Shown here one piece after another: positions 63,401-64,000 of a stretch of DNA of 64,000 nt. The notes under the pieces are model-generated. The model did not search any database and was not told where the DNA came from. It was given only the letters and a program-made list of their open reading frames with translations. Position 1 is the first letter of the stretch, and each line of letters starts with the position of its first letter. The stretch is from positions 1,775,989 through 1,839,988 of the forward strand of contig JASKMD010000019.1 in the NCBI GenBank assembly GCA_030144725.1, in the 5' to 3' direction. The position numbers and the translations under genes were made by a program. The stretch comes from Haematococcus lacustris. Its lineage: Eukaryota > Chlorophyta > Chlorophyceae > Chlamydomonadales > Haematococcaceae.

Positions 63401-64000
63401 AGGTGTTTGAGTGCGAGCGCTTCCAGCCCTTCAGGTGAGACCTGGCAGCGACCTCTACGCTGCTCTACCCACTGATGGGGACAAGGCCTGGGCATCCTCA
63501 CCGTGGTGTAGCAGGTCGAGATAAGCAGACCTGCCCCTCCCAATCCCCACCTTTCCCCACCCTACCCCTTCCCACCCCACCCCCCTGAAAAAGACTCAAG
63601 CTGGCATGCACTGCTGCCATGTGCTCCACTACCGTGTGCTCCCTTGCTCCTCACTGCCCCCCGCTACCTCCTCCCCCCTGCTGACCCCCACAGGGGTTGG
63701 GGCCACTCCTGGCCTGGCCACTTCCTGCCTAGCGACAGGGTCGGGCATTGGAGCGACCGCCAGGGCCGGGCAGGGGGGCCCAGCTCCAAGGGCTTTGACA
63801 TCATCGAGCCACAGCTGCCTCCCGGCTGGCTGTGAGTGGGGCGGCTGGGGCGGAGGCAGCCAGGCAGTAGGGTGGGGGTGAGGGTAAGGGGGAGATGCGC
63901 AGAGTCATGTGCCTTGGCGATGTCTGGGTTTATTGCCTGTTTAGGCAAGGGGGCAGGACGCTTTGTTGGGCATGTGTTGTGCAGGTGGTTGGAGGACGAA
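57430..64000 (+). CDS. VASt-domain and dysferlin-domain membrane protein (partial)
   Basis: Plus-strand exon pieces: 57,520-57,576 (AAIDDLFRALWVAPDLQ); about 57,650-57,860 (RHDFNLVETPW, GLNRTLQFPSQT); 58,167-58,440 (FQTEEVQHCQIYQPGQKYLV ... TSAPYGEHFQLYFRVLLL), which together fit a VASt sterol/lipid-binding domain. Then about 59,570-59,660 (TYRQYRQVLESLFP), about 60,240-60,508 (two hydrophobic segments, LVAHVVAGGAGLLVLRLLLQ), 60,752-60,900 (GVLWLLCVPVTHWLDVP, LLMLLAVNWGLHA), 63,358-63,434 (VVVRGEEESDTVEEEVFECE RFQPFR), 63,692-63,832 (GWGHSWPGHFLPSDRVGHWS ... PPGWL) and 63,985-64,000. The last three form a DysF-like domain with its W-rich pattern. Several exon joins are unresolved, and the gene continues past the window. 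Confidence 0.65.
58447..58925. repeat. GGGGCAGGAGGGGTGGCAGA minisatellite
   Basis: About 23 units of about 20 bp with variants GGTAGA and GGGAGG, filling most of an intron directly after the main VASt exon. Confidence 0.93.
59224..59312. repeat. (GCAGCGGCAGCAGTG)n trinucleotide-type repeat
   Basis: CAG/CGG-like units with a ~54-bp higher-order period, in an intron. Confidence 0.88.
61337..61386. repeat. (GTGAAGCAGT)n 10-bp repeat
   Basis: Five perfect decamers in an intron or spacer of the VASt gene. The stretch 60,905-63,350 otherwise shows no exon I can defend. Confidence 0.93.
63186..63261. repeat. Twin perfect hairpins, one AT-rich and one GC-rich
   Basis: Arms 63,186-63,197/63,203-63,214 (TTAAAAATAATT, loop 5) and 63,229-63,241/63,249-63,261 (GGGCCCCTAGCCC, loop 7) are both perfect. 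They are 14 bp apart and lie about 100 bp before a coding exon. Confidence 0.9.

Overview
This is nuclear DNA of a eukaryote, most likely a chlamydomonadalean green alga. Protein genes are split into short exons by GT-AG introns, some exons are only 21-24 nt, GC content is high, and pentamer, hexamer and minisatellite arrays are dense, often inside introns. Short CCCTAA/TTAGGG tracts occur internally. A Haematococcus-like genome would fit the repeat style and the GC-rich palindromes, but that is an impression from family knowledge, not a search result.

Region 1-19,120 is a stack of mobile DNA lying between two arrays of the same 14-bp palindrome (CTACAGTACTGTAG): about 6 copies at 259-366 and about 40 at 17,954-18,912. 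Between them, in order, are: a nearly intact Ty3/gypsy chromovirus-type LTR retrotransposon on the minus strand (371-6477); a 5.4-kb element with 710-bp inverted arms (6478-11,910); a short minisatellite; and a 5.7-kb element with about 195-bp terminal inverted repeats and a 7-bp target duplication (12,114-17,819). The last carries a decayed gene resembling KDZ-superfamily transposases.

Region 19,120-32,200 is more repeat country. It holds a block of perfect 20-bp GC palindromes in AT-rich DNA (21,280-21,985) that looks organelle-like, and a truncated second LTR retrotransposon (gag and protease only) whose gag was split by a 344-bp inverted-repeat element with an AT target duplication. It also holds an 846-bp inverted-repeat element, and a repeat family present in direct and inverted copies, including a palindrome of about 780 bp.

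Region 32,200-64,000 holds four host genes rebuilt exon by exon. On the minus strand are a DHRS12-like short-chain dehydrogenase/reductase (32,205-38,394; 11 exons, 319 codons), a tubulin-tyrosine-ligase-like ATP-grasp enzyme (about 40,550-47,520), and an aldo/keto reductase (49,674-55,350; 9 exons, 358 codons). On the plus strand is a gene with a VASt-like lipid-binding domain, hydrophobic segments and a dysferlin-type domain, which runs off the right edge. Their introns carry large low-complexity arrays, telomere-like tracts and transposon pieces, including a psq/CENP-B-type transposase fragment inside intron 1 of the aldo/keto reductase. The four genes show no pathway link; they act in redox metabolism, tubulin modification and membrane/lipid biology. 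No rRNA, convincing tRNA, CRISPR array or prokaryotic operon was seen.
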